Shown piece by piece: positions 20,069-28,633 of a stretch of 64,000 bases of DNA (position 1 is the stretch's first letter; every line of letters begins with the position of its first letter). The notes under the pieces are model-generated. The model worked only from the letters and a program-made list of their open reading frames with translations, was not told the origin of the DNA and did not search any database. This stretch comes from Streptomyces griseus (GTDB lineage: Bacteria > Actinomycetota > Actinomycetes > Nanopelagicales > Nanopelagicaceae): positions 186,001 to 250,000 of the forward strand of contig CAMCYO010000001.1 in assembly GCA_945884695.1 (NCBI GenBank), written 5' to 3'. A program made the position numbers and the translations under genes.

Positions 20069-20074
20069 TCAGCA

Positions 20075-20740
20075 ATGGTTCGCGAGATTCGAATGACGCC
20101 GAGCATATTGAATGCGGATTTTTCTCAATTGGAGTCTGAGATTTCCTCTATTGCAGAGGTTTCCGATTTCGTTCATCTCGATGTTATGGATAATGTTTTT
20201 GTACCGAATTTCACATTTAATTTTGAATCGGCTCAGAAAATCATTCAATCGAGTGCGCTGCCTGTGGATGCGCATTTGATGGTAGCCGACTGTGATTACA
20301 TGGGACCTCGATATGCATCACTTGGATGCGCAAGTGTCACCGTGCATGCTGAAGCAACGCAGCATATTTCACCGCTTCTTAAAGCCATCAGAGCAGAAGG
20401 TGCACGCGCTGGTCTAGCAGTTAAACCTGGCACCTCCATAGAACACTATGTAGATATATTGGATGTAGTTGATATGTTCTTAATAATGACGGTAGAGCCT
20501 GGTTTTGGTGGACAGGCATTTATGGATGAAATGCTTCCCAAGATTCGACGAACGCGTGAAATCATTGGAGATCGTCCCATCTGGTTGCAGGTCGACGGCG
20601 GAATTTCTCTAGAAACCATCGAGCGCGCAACTCAGGCTGGTGCCGATACTTTTGTTGCAGGCAGTGCAGTTTTTAAAGCCCAAGATCCAGCGCTCATGGT
20701 TGCTTCATTGCGCGCATTGGCGCAGAACATGGCAGACTAA
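20075..20740 (+). CDS. rpe: Ribulose-phosphate 3-epimerase
   Basis: Interconverts ribulose 5-phosphate and xylulose 5-phosphate in the pentose phosphate pathway. The 221-residue barrel has the TPSILNADFSQLE start, HLDVMDNVFVPNFTF with metal ligands, DAHLMV, MTVEPGFGGQAF and QVDGGI followed by AGADTFVAGSAVF. In other actinobacteria rpe is followed by riboflavin synthesis genes; here the FMN riboswitch and a transporter follow directly. Confidence 0.95.
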   Translation: MVREIRMTPSILNADFSQLESEISSIAEVSDFVHLDVMDNVFVPNFTFNFESAQKIIQSSALPVDAHLMVADCDYMGPRYASLGCASVTVHAEATQHISPLLKAIRAEGARAGLAVKPGTSIEHYVDILDVVDMFLIMTVEPGFGGQAFMDEMLPKIRRTREIIGDRPIWLQVDGGISLETIERATQAGADTFVAGSAVFKAQDPALMVASLRALAQNMAD

Positions 20741-20748
20741 CGCACGAA

Positions 20749-20866
20749 GTTCCGGGGGTCGGTGTAAATCCGAACCGGCGGTTATAGTCCGCGACCCGAC
20801 CATCGCCAGTGGTCGGTTGATTTGGCGAAAATCCAAAACCGACAGTTAAAGTCTGGATAAAGGGAC
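20749..20866 (+). ncRNA. FMN riboswitch (RFN element)
   Basis: The RFN consensus is clear: GGTCGGTGTAAATCCGAACC, then CGGCGGTTATAGTCCGCGA, a variable hairpin (CGACCATCGCCAGTGGTCGG), then GAAAATCCAAAACCGACAG and AAAGTCTGGATAAAGG. P1 can form between GTTCC (20749-20753) and GGGAC (20862-20866). An outer AACGCA/TGCGTT pairing (20739-20744 with 20873-20878) could extend it. It senses FMN and lies upstream of ribM. No intrinsic terminator follows, so control is probably at translation. Confidence 0.95.
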
Positions 20867-20933
20867 ATCAATTGCGTTGTGCTCCTGCATGCGTATTGAG
20901 TTTTGCTACCCCCTCTATTTATTTGGAGGAGAT

Positions 20934-21602
20934 ATGTCAGTTCTAAATTGGTTATTTGAAGCAGAGATCCATTTCGGCTCTAAAGCAATTTTGTGGCGTG
21001 AAGTATTAGGAAATGCATTTGGACTAGCAGGTGCAATCTATGGAATGCGCAGAAAAGTATGGACATGGCCAGTGGGCATGGCGGGCAATATTTTGCTCTT
21101 TACAGTTTTTCTTGGGGCAGTTTTTAACACGCCTCAAGATAAGAATCTATACGGCCAAGCAGGAAGACAAGTTTTTCTCATTCTGTTGAGCATTTATGGG
21201 TGGATAATTTGGAGTAGGAACAAGGGAAAGAGTTCGAAAAATGCGGTCAGCCCGAGATGGGCAACTACTCGTGAGCGTTTATATATCCTTCCCGTTGTAG
21301 TTGTTTTCTATCTCATCTCATTTCTTCTTTTGAAAGAGCTCGGTTCTTGGGCACCAATTCCAGATGCCTGGATTTTTACTGGAACAGTCTTGGCCACATA
21401 TGGAATGAGCAAAGGATTTGTCGAATTCTGGCTGGTCTGGATCGCCGTTGATGCAGTCGGGGTTCCGCTCTTGATTAAGGGTGGTTACTACCCCTCAGCA
21501 ATTCTTTATGGGGTTTATGGAGCCTTCGTTATTTGGGGTTTTGTGTCCTGGTTATCAATTGCATCCCGAGAGGGTTCGCGTACGGGTAAACTTGAGGTGT
21601 GA
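20934..21602 (+). CDS. ribM: Riboflavin (flavin) transporter of the PnuC/RibM family
   Basis: A 222-residue PnuC-type membrane protein with about seven hydrophobic segments and the family-like W-P-x-G-x-x-G-N segment [10 protein letters not shown]. Its position behind an FMN riboswitch points to flavins, as in actinobacterial RibM/PnuX, rather than nicotinamide riboside. I chose the ATG at 20934 because it follows a strong GGAGGAG site; an upstream in-frame start would begin inside the riboswitch expression platform. The last four bases overlap hisE (GTGA). No riboflavin synthesis gene is present nearby. Confidence 0.86.
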   Translation: MSVLNWLFEAEIHFGSKAILWREVLGNAFGLAGAIYGMRRKVWTWPVGMAGNILLFTVFLGAVFNTPQDKNLYGQAGRQVFLILLSIYGWIIWSRNKGKSSKNAVSPRWATTRERLYILPVVVVFYLISFLLLKELGSWAPIPDAWIFTGTVLATYGMSKGFVEFWLVWIAVDAVGVPLLIKGGYYPSAILYGVYGAFVIWGFVSWLSIASREGSRTGKLEV

Positions 21603-21862
21603 AAACATTCGATGAACTCTGGTTAGAACTTCAAAATATTGCATCACAGCGACCTAAAAATTCATCAACGGTTTCCTTGTTGGATGCTGGAGTTCACGAC
21701 ATCGGAAAGAAGATTCTTGAAGAAGCTGGCGAAGTGTGGCTGGCAGCAGAACATGAAAGCGATGAAGCTTTAGCCGAGGAGATAAGCCAGCTGCTTTACC
21801 ATCTGCAAACAATGATGATCGCTCGTGGCATTTCTACTTCCGATGTTTATCGTTATTTATAA
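21599..21862 (+). CDS. hisE: Phosphoribosyl-ATP pyrophosphatase
   Basis: Second step of histidine synthesis. The 87-residue all-helical protein has the MazG-like metal site [18 protein letters not shown] followed by [14 protein letters not shown] start overlaps the ribM stop. It precedes hisG by 19 bp, as in other actinobacteria. Confidence 0.95.
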   Translation: MKTFDELWLELQNIASQRPKNSSTVSLLDAGVHDIGKKILEEAGEVWLAAEHESDEALAEEISQLLYHLQTMMIARGISTSDVYRYL

Positions 21863-21881
21863 TAGAAAATAGGGGTTGAAC

Positions 21882-22727
21882 GTGTTGAGAATTGCTGTTC
21901 CAAATAAGGGATCTCTATCTGAAAGTTCGGCTGAAATTTTGCGTGAGGCTGGATACCAACAACGAACGGATACGAGAGATTTGGTTCTGCTCGATCAAGC
22001 TAACGGCGTGGAATTTTATTATTTACGCCCTCGCGATATCGCCGTTTATGTAGGCTCTGGTGAATTAGAAGCAGGTATAACGGGTAGAGATTTGATGATT
22101 GACTCTGGAGCACAAGCATCAGAAGTATTGGCTCTGGATTTTGGCGCTTCTACTTTTCGATTCGCGGGACCAATAGAGAAGAAATTTACACTCAAGGATA
22201 TTGCAGGGTTACGAATCGCTACCGCATACCCAGGTTTGGTAACGCAGCACTTAACGCAGTTGGGTATACGAGCAACTGTTGTGCGTCTAGATGGAGCAGT
22301 AGAAAGCAGTATACGGTTGGGAGTAGCAGATGTAATTGCTGATGTTGTCAGTACTGGCAATACTTTGCGACAGGCTGGTCTAGAAATATTTGGTGACGCA
22401 ATTTTGACAAGTGAAGCGGTAGTCATTTCTAGAAAAGGTACAATGATGCCTGCAGGATTAGAAATTCTTGTTAGGCGTTTGCAAGGCGTGGTCACTGCTC
22501 GTCAATATGTTTTGTTGGATTACGACATTCCTCTGGCTCATGTAGAACGCGCATGTGCTATTACTCCAGGTTTAGAATCGCCAACAATATCGCCATTGCA
22601 AAAACCTGATTGGGTGGCTGTGAGAGCGATGGTGTTGCGTAGTGAAACTAATCGTTTGATGGATGAACTGTGGGCGTTAGGCGCACGTGGAATCTTAGTA
22701 ACCGATATACACGCTTGTAGGCTTTAA
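21882..22727 (+). CDS. hisG: ATP phosphoribosyltransferase (long form)
   Basis: First, feedback-controlled step of histidine synthesis. The protein has [11 protein letters not shown] at the start, the GITGRDL segment and the PRPP loop [21 protein letters not shown]-terminal ACT-like regulatory domain gives about 281 residues, so no HisZ is needed. The GTG at 21882 lies 6 nt after AGGGG; a TTG at 21876 is the alternative. It ends 4 bp into the convergent serB gene. Confidence 0.94.
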   Translation: MLRIAVPNKGSLSESSAEILREAGYQQRTDTRDLVLLDQANGVEFYYLRPRDIAVYVGSGELEAGITGRDLMIDSGAQASEVLALDFGASTFRFAGPIEKKFTLKDIAGLRIATAYPGLVTQHLTQLGIRATVVRLDGAVESSIRLGVADVIADVVSTGNTLRQAGLEIFGDAILTSEAVVISRKGTMMPAGLEILVRRLQGVVTARQYVLLDYDIPLAHVERACAITPGLESPTISPLQKPDWVAVRAMVLRSETNRLMDELWALGARGILVTDIHACRL

Positions 22728-23923
22728 CGATCGGCTTCTTCTATATCTTCGCGAGAAATCCCCATGAGATACAGAACAGAATCCAAAAAAGGTTGGGAAA
22801 GTGCGCTATCGGCTGCTGCTATAACTGCAGGCTTTGCATTGAAAGCAATACCTAGGCCTGCTGCTGTAATCATGTCCAGATCATTGGCTCCGTCACCAAT
22901 TGCAATTGTTTGTTCTAGACCCACGCCTACCAAGTTTGCGAAATCAATAAGCGTCTGCGCCTTGCCGGCACGATCAATGATTGGGCCAGTGAGCTTTCCT
23001 GTAAGAACCCCATCGATGATTTCAAGGCTATTGGCACGATAATGTGAAATTTCCAAATCCTTTAGTAGTGGTTCAATAACTTCTATAAATCCTCCAGAAA
23101 CAACTGCAACGGTATGGCCCAATCGCATTAAGGTTCGGATAAGAGTTTTGGCACCAGGTGTGAGAGTAATTTGCGAACGCACCTCTGCAATTACCGTTTC
23201 AGGTAATCCGGCAAGAAGTGCAACACGCTCCTTCAAAGATTTTTCAAAATCGATTTCCCCACGCATCGCAGATTGCGTAATAGCGATTACCTTGTCACCC
23301 ACCCCTGCTTTAGCAGCAAGTAGCTCAATCACTTCTTGCTGAATAAGCGTTGAATCAACATCCATCAAAACCAATTTCTTAGCCCATCTCATTAAGCCAC
23401 CAGGTTGCACCGCGATATCGATGCCTTCGGTAACGCACACTTGGGCCAAGGACTTACGGAGAGTGCTCTGAAGGGCTCCAGAGAGGACAAACTCGACAGC
23501 TGTAACCGGGTAAGAGGCAGTTCGATAGATGCGTTCGATATTGGCGTTCTGTTCTGCCAAGGTTTTGGCAATAAGGGCTATCGACGAAGGCTTGAGTGGA
23601 TTACCTAAAACAATAACGTGCAGCAATCCTGTTTTTGCCGCTATCGAATGGATGGAGGAATGGGAGAATGCGATAGCAATATCAACTCTTAAAGTTGCTG
23701 CGCAAAGATTGAGATCTTCTTCAACTGCTTTGGCGTGGCTCTTATCTAAAGCAATCAGCGCCGTGAGAATCACGCGGTCGCGAATAACCACCTGTTCAAT
23801 ATCTAGCACGGTGATCGCGAAAGGCGAGAGCGTTTCAAATAGGGCTTGGGTGATTCCCGGCGTATCTATTCCGGATAAGAGAATCAGACCAGTAAAGGGC
23901 TCGCTCTGTGGAACAGTGGACAT
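22724..23923 (-). CDS. serB: Phosphoserine phosphatase with N-terminal ACT domains
   Basis: Last step of serine synthesis. Residues about 10-170 form two ACT-like domains ([16 protein letters not shown] and [15 protein letters not shown]). The HAD phosphatase domain follows with D188 and D190 in [16 protein letters not shown] and [11 protein letters not shown]. This two-ACT layout matches mycobacterial SerB2, which is inhibited by serine. As in Mycobacterium an ABC ATPase gene is adjacent, here divergent. The ATG is 6 nt after TAATCT, predicting a leaderless mRNA. Confidence 0.95.
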   Translation of the reverse strand: MSTVPQSEPFTGLILLSGIDTPGITQALFETLSPFAITVLDIEQVVIRDRVILTALIALDKSHAKAVEEDLNLCAATLRVDIAIAFSHSSIHSIAAKTGLLHVIVLGNPLKPSSIALIAKTLAEQNANIERIYRTASYPVTAVEFVLSGALQSTLRKSLAQVCVTEGIDIAVQPGGLMRWAKKLVLMDVDSTLIQQEVIELLAAKAGVGDKVIAITQSAMRGEIDFEKSLKERVALLAGLPETVIAEVRSQITLTPGAKTLIRTLMRLGHTVAVVSGGFIEVIEPLLKDLEISHYRANSLEIIDGVLTGKLTGPIIDRAGKAQTLIDFANLVGVGLEQTIAIGDGANDLDMITAAGLGIAFNAKPAVIAAADSALSQPFLDSVLYLMGISREDIEEADR

Positions 23924-23929
23924 TAGGGC

Positions 23930-23935
23930 AGATTA
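23930..23935 (-). promoter_or_regulatory. Predicted -10 element of a leaderless serB promoter
   Basis: TAATCT on the reverse strand is 6 nt before the ATG at 23923; no ribosome site is present. Confidence 0.5.
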
Positions 23936-24005
23936 TCGTGAAATGCGTAACGAAGGTGCACAATTTCGTGAATTCACGCTCTAATGGCGATATCTTACTT
24001 TCCCT

Positions 24006-24794
24006 ATGGGAAATCAAGTGGTTCTCTCGTTAGAGAATGTAACTGTTCGCAAGGGCGAACGTACAATTCTTGGCCCGCTCTCTCTGCTAATTTCAGAAGG
24101 TGAGCGGTGGGTAATTCTTGGCCCTAATGGCGCGGGAAAATCAACTCTTTTATCACTACTTTCGGCACAGAGTTTTCCCACGTCAGGTTCTGTTGAAATC
24201 CTTGGCGAGAGAATGGGAAGTGTGGATGTTTTCGAGTTGCGCACTCGCATTGGACTTTGTAGTGCAATTCTGGCTGAAAATATTCCCTACGATGAAAGAG
24301 TTCGTGATGTTGTTCTTACCGCCGCCTATGCCATCGTTGGTAGGTGGAAAGAAGAATATGATTTATGGGATGAATCCCGAGCCATCGCTCTCTTAACTAC
24401 ATTTGGAGTTCGCGACTTGGGTGAACGCCTTTTTGGGACTTTGAGTGAAGGGGAACGAAAACGCGTACAAATATGTAGAGCGCTCATGGCTGACCCAGAG
24501 TTGGTATTGCTTGACGAACCTGCTGCCGGATTGGATTTGGGTGGAAGAGAGGACTTACTCACTAGATTTTCGCAATTTTCGCAGGACGAACGAGCTCCAG
24601 TATCAATTTTAGTAACTCATCACATCGAAGAGATACCGGCGGGAACAACACATGCTCTGCTCATTAAAGATGGTATGAATGCTGTTTCAGGACCAGTCGA
24701 ACACGTGATAACCAGTGAGCATGTAAGCGCGGTTTTTGGAGTTCCGATTATTGTTACACAAGAGGGATCACGGTTCTTCGCAAGGGCCCAATGA
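24006..24794 (+). CDS. ABC transporter ATP-binding protein (no permease nearby)
   Basis: A single 262-residue ABC ATPase with Walker A GPNGAGKST (about residues 38-46), signature TLSEGERKR, Walker B ELVLLDEPAAGLD and a His switch in LVTHHIEEI. The closest general type is the ModF/YbbL-like group of soluble ATPases. There is no transmembrane partner or binding protein in the window, so the substrate is unknown and it may not be a transporter at all. It overlaps ung by 4 bp (ATGA) and diverges from serB, a linkage also seen in mycobacteria. Confidence 0.85.
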   Translation: MGNQVVLSLENVTVRKGERTILGPLSLLISEGERWVILGPNGAGKSTLLSLLSAQSFPTSGSVEILGERMGSVDVFELRTRIGLCSAILAENIPYDERVRDVVLTAAYAIVGRWKEEYDLWDESRAIALLTTFGVRDLGERLFGTLSEGERKRVQICRALMADPELVLLDEPAAGLDLGGREDLLTRFSQFSQDERAPVSILVTHHIEEIPAGTTHALLIKDGMNAVSGPVEHVITSEHVSAVFGVPIIVTQEGSRFFARAQ

Positions 24795-25429
24795 CGCTCT
24801 TTAGCACTATGCATCCACGATGGCAAGAATTGCTCTCGCAATGTGAACCTGCACTTTCTAGAATTGAAAAATCCCTTGTTCTGCAGGATTTTTTGCCAAA
24901 TTATGCGAACGTGATGCGCGCATTTGTGCAATCTCCACAGGAAATTCGGGTTGTCATATTTGGACAAGATCCATATCCAAATCCAGCACATGCCACAGGC
25001 TTGGCTTTCTCAATTCCAAGAGATGTTCGACCGGTTCCTGCCTCACTTCGAAATATATACAAAGAACTTGAAAGTGATCTCGGAATAGTTCCAGCGCATC
25101 ACGGAGATTTGAGCTCCTGGGTGGATCAAGGAGTGGCTTTGATCAATAGAACTTTAACTTTCAATTCAAAGACCCCATCTCGTGCCCTTTGGAGAGAGTT
25201 TACCGACGAAGTTGCTCGAATCTTGGGGGAGAAGGGTTGTATCGCAGTTCTATGGGGTAGCGATGCCCAAGAATTGGCGCAATATTTTCCGGCTAAGAAC
25301 TCAATATCTAGCCCACACCCGAGTCCACTTTCGGCTTATCGGGGATTTTTCGGATCAAAACCTTTTAGCAGAATCAATAACATTCTTTTGATGAATGATG
25401 AGATTCCTATTGATTGGGAAGTGAAATAG
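24791..25429 (+). CDS. ung: Uracil-DNA glycosylase family 1
   Basis: Excises uracil from DNA to start base excision repair. The water-activating motif GQDPYP contains D60, the active-site segment LINRTLTF is present, and the intercalation loop reads HPSPLS. The sequence after GQDPY (PNPAHATGLAFS) is the variant common in actinobacteria. The 212-residue length fits. ATGA overlap with the ABC ATPase gene suggests one transcript, ended by the hairpin directly behind the stop codon. Confidence 0.94.
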   Translation: MTLFSTMHPRWQELLSQCEPALSRIEKSLVLQDFLPNYANVMRAFVQSPQEIRVVIFGQDPYPNPAHATGLAFSIPRDVRPVPASLRNIYKELESDLGIVPAHHGDLSSWVDQGVALINRTLTFNSKTPSRALWREFTDEVARILGEKGCIAVLWGSDAQELAQYFPAKNSISSPHPSPLSAYRGFFGSKPFSRINNILLMNDEIPIDWEVK

Positions 25430-25457
25430 AAATGGGCCCCTTACCGGGGCCCATTTC
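25429..25457. terminator. Bidirectional intrinsic terminator between ung and the purine permease
   Basis: A perfect 12-bp stem (GAAATGGGCCCC with GGGGCCCATTTC) encloses the loop TTACC. It sits between two convergent genes, starting on the last base of the ung stop codon. T-rich tracts flank both sides, though they are short. It is the strongest terminator-like hairpin I saw in the window. Confidence 0.85.
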
Positions 25458-25477
25458 TATTCTTAATTGCTTGAGAT

Positions 25478-26911
25478 TTAACCTAACCAGGCATTGATTG
25501 GTGAGGCGAGGAAATACACCACAAATAGTGCAGATACAAGGAGCAGAAGTGGATGAAGTTCTTTTCTGCGACCTTGAATCATTCTAATTACGACGTGTGA
25601 TACGAAGCCAGCACCGATTCCAACTGAGATGTTGTAGGTAAAGGGCATCAAAATAATGGTAAGAAAGGCTGGAATTGCTATTCCTAAATCTTCCCAATTG
25701 ATTGATTTGATCTGTGTCATCATCAAAAATCCAACGATAACCAGAGCTGGAGTAGCGGCCTCGTAAGGAATAACAGCAACTAATGGGGCCAAAAATGTTG
25801 TGAGCAAGAAACAAAGTCCTGTAACAACAGAGGCCAAACCAGTGCGCGCACCTTCACCAACTCCAGAAGCAGATTCGATGTATGAAGTGTTGGAGGAGAT
25901 ACCAGCAGCGCCACCAGCAGCGGCGGCGATGGAGTCAACAATCAAGATCTTATTAGCATCGGGAACATTTCCATCACGGTCTACAAGACCAGCTTCGTGG
26001 CCAATTGCAGTCATTGTGCCCATAGTGTCGAAGAAGTCAGCGAGAAGAAGTGTGAAAACCAGAAGGATTGCTGATACAGCGGCAATCCGGCTAAAGGATC
26101 CAAAGAGATTGAAATGGCCTAATAAACCAAAATCCGGAGCAGCGATTATATCTGAGGGAAAGGCAGGAACATTGAGTCCCCAGCCTTTTGGATTGACTTT
26201 GTCTGGCGCAATGAAGTTTGGCCCGACTTTAAAAGCTGATTCGATTGCTATAGCTGCAACAGTTGCAAGACCGATACCAATCAAAAGCGCTCCTTTAACC
26301 TTTTTAACCATCAGACCGATCGTAAGGAATAGGCCAAAAGCGAAGACGATGATTGGCCAACCAACGAGAGTTCCGTTATCGCCGAGCGTTACAGGAACAG
26401 GTCCTGAACCAGTGCGACGAACAAATCCTGCATCGACCAATCCGATCAACGCGATAAAAAGACCAATTCCGACCGAAATTGCAATCTTTAACTGGGTAGG
26501 GACTGCGCGGAATACTGCTGTTCTAAAACCTGTAAGAACTAGGACTGTGATAATAATTCCTTCTAGAAGTACCAATCCCATTGCATCTGCCCAAGACATT
26601 TTCGAAGCGATACCTACCGCTACGAATGTATTGAGTCCAAGTCCCGTAGCAAGGGCCATTGGGAAGTTGGCAACAACTCCCATGAGGATCGTCAGTACGC
26701 CAGCAATAAGTGCGGTAGCTGCTGCAATCAACGCAAGGTTGGGTGCATCTCCGCCACCTAAGTATTTTCCATCAGCATCTTTGGTAAGACCGATGATGAG
26801 TGGATTCAGCGCCACGATATATGCCATTGTGAAGAAAGTGACTACTCCGCCACGAACTTCTTGACCAACCGTGGAGCCACGTTGCGATATTTTGAAATAT
26901 GTATCGAGCAT
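25478..26911 (-). CDS. Guanine/hypoxanthine permease, AzgA/PbuG type
   Basis: A 477-residue transporter of the nucleobase-cation symporter-2 superfamily with about 12 membrane segments. It has the AzgA-type N-terminus (GGVVTFFTMAYIVALNP), the DFFDTMGTM segment and AAGGAAGISSNTSYIESASGVGEGARTG, which form the purine-binding core of this branch. The start at 26911 follows an AAGGGG site; longer in-frame translation would run into the leader. It shares a strand with the YczE-like gene and is preceded by a G+C-rich structured leader. The exact purine is not predictable; guanine, hypoxanthine or adenine are possible. Confidence 0.9.
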   Translation of the reverse strand: MLDTYFKISQRGSTVGQEVRGGVVTFFTMAYIVALNPLIIGLTKDADGKYLGGGDAPNLALIAAATALIAGVLTILMGVVANFPMALATGLGLNTFVAVGIASKMSWADAMGLVLLEGIIITVLVLTGFRTAVFRAVPTQLKIAISVGIGLFIALIGLVDAGFVRRTGSGPVPVTLGDNGTLVGWPIIVFAFGLFLTIGLMVKKVKGALLIGIGLATVAAIAIESAFKVGPNFIAPDKVNPKGWGLNVPAFPSDIIAAPDFGLLGHFNLFGSFSRIAAVSAILLVFTLLLADFFDTMGTMTAIGHEAGLVDRDGNVPDANKILIVDSIAAAAGGAAGISSNTSYIESASGVGEGARTGLASVVTGLCFLLTTFLAPLVAVIPYEAATPALVIVGFLMMTQIKSINWEDLGIAIPAFLTIILMPFTYNISVGIGAGFVSHVVIRMIQGRRKELHPLLLLVSALFVVYFLASPINAWLG

Positions 26912-27015
26912 GGTTTTCCCCTTACTGTTTTGGTATCGGGGGTGTTTGCGACCCCGTGTGGATTCACGGCCCACAAGCCGGGAGAAGATGGGTAAAGATT
27001 ATTGGCTGAGTTTTG
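26912..27015 (-). promoter_or_regulatory. Candidate structured leader RNA of the purine permease
   Basis: The 104-bp gap between the YczE-like gene and the permease is richer in G+C than its surroundings and can form several hairpins. They are CGGGG/CCCCG (26937-26941 with 26952-26956), CCGTG/CACGG (26954-26958 with 26965-26969), CGGC/GCCG (26967-26970 with 26977-26980) and TGTGG/CCACA (26957-26961 with 26971-26975). Several exclude each other, as in riboswitches. I could not match it to the purine, guanidine or preQ1 classes. Confidence 0.4.
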
Positions 27016-27699
27016 TTACTGACGGGTAATTCGAGCTAAGACACCGCAGGAAATTGCGACAGATTGCCCTACAAATAACGCAAAAAGTATCGTGCCAAGC
27101 CCGGCATTGCCACCAAGAGCAAATCCCATGAGAACTACGGACGCTTCGATTGCAAGACGAACTCGACCTATCCTGATTTTGGTGCGGTGATGAAGTGCGG
27201 TCATCAATCCATCACGAGGACCTGGTCCCAATCCGCAACTGATATACATTGCAGTTGAGATTCCAACTAAGGCGATACCAGCTAAGGCCATAGCTATACC
27301 GCTGAGATACCCATGTTGCAAAGGCAAATGATCAACGCCCAATTGCAAAGTTAAGGGAATAACCACTGCATTGGCCAATGTTCCGAATCCGAATCTTTCC
27401 TTAAGGGGTATCCACAACACCAAGATTGCGCAGCTTATATAAAATGTCGACCAACCCAAAGATAGGCCGGTACGACGGGATATTCCCTGTCCGAAGACAG
27501 ACCATGGAGAGTTTCCAATATTGGATTGAACAAGTAGAGCTTCACCGAATCCGAAAAATGCTAATCCAGAAATTAAAATGAGTAATCGCAATAGGGACAA
27601 ATCCCATCGGCCATTTGATCGCCAGGGAGTATGAGGAATTGTGTGATGAGGCTTGAGCCATCTGGCTAATATCGCGAAGAGGGTAAAACTACTAAACAT
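27016..27699 (-). CDS. YczE/YitT-like integral membrane protein
   Basis: A 227-residue membrane protein with about five hydrophobic segments. It resembles the YczE/YyaS group: FGFGEALLVQSNIGNSPWSVFGQGISRRTGLSLG near the N-terminus and the signature CGLGPGPRDGLMTALHHRT in the middle. The function of this family is not established. The ATG lies 6 nt after TAATCT, so the mRNA is probably leaderless. It diverges from uppP and precedes the purine permease on the same strand. Confidence 0.75.
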   Translation of the reverse strand: MFSSFTLFAILARWLKPHHTIPHTPWRSNGRWDLSLLRLLILISGLAFFGFGEALLVQSNIGNSPWSVFGQGISRRTGLSLGWSTFYISCAILVLWIPLKERFGFGTLANAVVIPLTLQLGVDHLPLQHGYLSGIAMALAGIALVGISTAMYISCGLGPGPRDGLMTALHHRTKIRIGRVRLAIEASVVLMGFALGGNAGLGTILFALFVGQSVAISCGVLARITRQ

Positions 27700-27705
27700 T
27701 TCGGT

Positions 27706-27711
27706 AGATTA
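27706..27711 (-). promoter_or_regulatory. Predicted -10 element of the YczE-like gene
   Basis: TAATCT on the reverse strand, 6 nt before the ATG at 27699. Confidence 0.5.
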
Positions 27712-27763
27712 TCCTATTTCGATACATCAAGCTAAGGAGTGACAGGGTTAGACTCGTCATCTT

Positions 27764-28627
27764 ATGGAGTTCACTTACGCGCAGGCAATAATCACTGGTT
27801 TTATTCAAGGAGTAACAGAACTATTCCCAGTATCCAGCCTCGGACATGCAGTCCTTATGCCGGCCTGGATTGGTGGGCAGTGGAGTAATTTTACAACTGA
27901 TGCCAATTCTCCCTACCTTGTTGCAACCATAGCTCTGCATAGTGCAAGTGCAATTGCCTTATTCCTAGTCTTTCGTAAACGTTGGTTTGCTTTAATTTTT
28001 TCAGGAATTAGGAGTTTATCTGGACGTCGCGATCTAGAGAGCGCGGTTTTTTGGCGTTTAGTTATTGCGACAATACCGGTTGCTGTATTAGGTGTCATAT
28101 TCGAGGAAAACTTGCGAGAACTTTTCTCAAAGCCTCTTGCTTCGGCAGTTTTTTTAACCATTAATGGATGTGTTCTTTTCATAGTAGAAAGAATTACTCG
28201 ATCAACGGCCCGTCCTGAAGGTATTTCTGAGGAGAATAAGAACATAACCGAGTCCATATCTGTAAAAAACGCTATAGCGATTGGTTTTGGTCAATCTCTA
28301 GCTTTATTTGCAGGGATCTCTCGCTTTGGTATTTCAATGAGTGCTGGCCTACTTCGGGGTTTGTCACATTCAACCGCATCAGATTTCGCATTCCTATTAG
28401 CGTTGCCGGTAATCGCTGGAGCATCTTTGTATAAATTGCCAGAACTTTTTCAAGCCGAAAATTCTCAACTACTAGGCCCGATTCTTGCGGGATCAGTGGT
28501 TTCTTTTCTATGCACCTATGCCTCAATTACGTTTTTAGTTCGTTGGTTTAAGACAAGAACTCTTTATCCTTTTGCAATCTACTGCCTCGTTGTTGGAGCA
28601 ATTTCTATTATTCGGTTTGCGAGTTAG
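27764..28627 (+). CDS. uppP: Undecaprenyl-diphosphatase UppP (BacA family), divergent motif
   Basis: Dephosphorylates undecaprenyl pyrophosphate to recycle the lipid carrier of cell wall synthesis. The 287-residue membrane protein has the first family motif, IQGVTELFPVSSLGH, with the QGVTE acid pair. The second motif, usually PGxSRSxxT, reads AGISRFGIS: the arginine is kept but Pro, Ser and Thr are changed. The downstream STASDFAFLLALPVI segment is typical. It may be an active divergent member or a paralogue with changed substrate. TAGACT lies 9 nt before the ATG. Confidence 0.85.
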   Translation: MEFTYAQAIITGFIQGVTELFPVSSLGHAVLMPAWIGGQWSNFTTDANSPYLVATIALHSASAIALFLVFRKRWFALIFSGIRSLSGRRDLESAVFWRLVIATIPVAVLGVIFEENLRELFSKPLASAVFLTINGCVLFIVERITRSTARPEGISEENKNITESISVKNAIAIGFGQSLALFAGISRFGISMSAGLLRGLSHSTASDFAFLLALPVIAGASLYKLPELFQAENSQLLGPILAGSVVSFLCTYASITFLVRWFKTRTLYPFAIYCLVVGAISIIRFAS

Positions 28628-28633
28628 TTGCAA

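Noticed and set aside
25800-26864. Long open frame (354 codons) on the forward strand
   Set aside because: It is antisense to the purine permease, has a proline/threonine-rich low-complexity translation without family features, and no ribosome site. The permease on the other strand is clearly coding.
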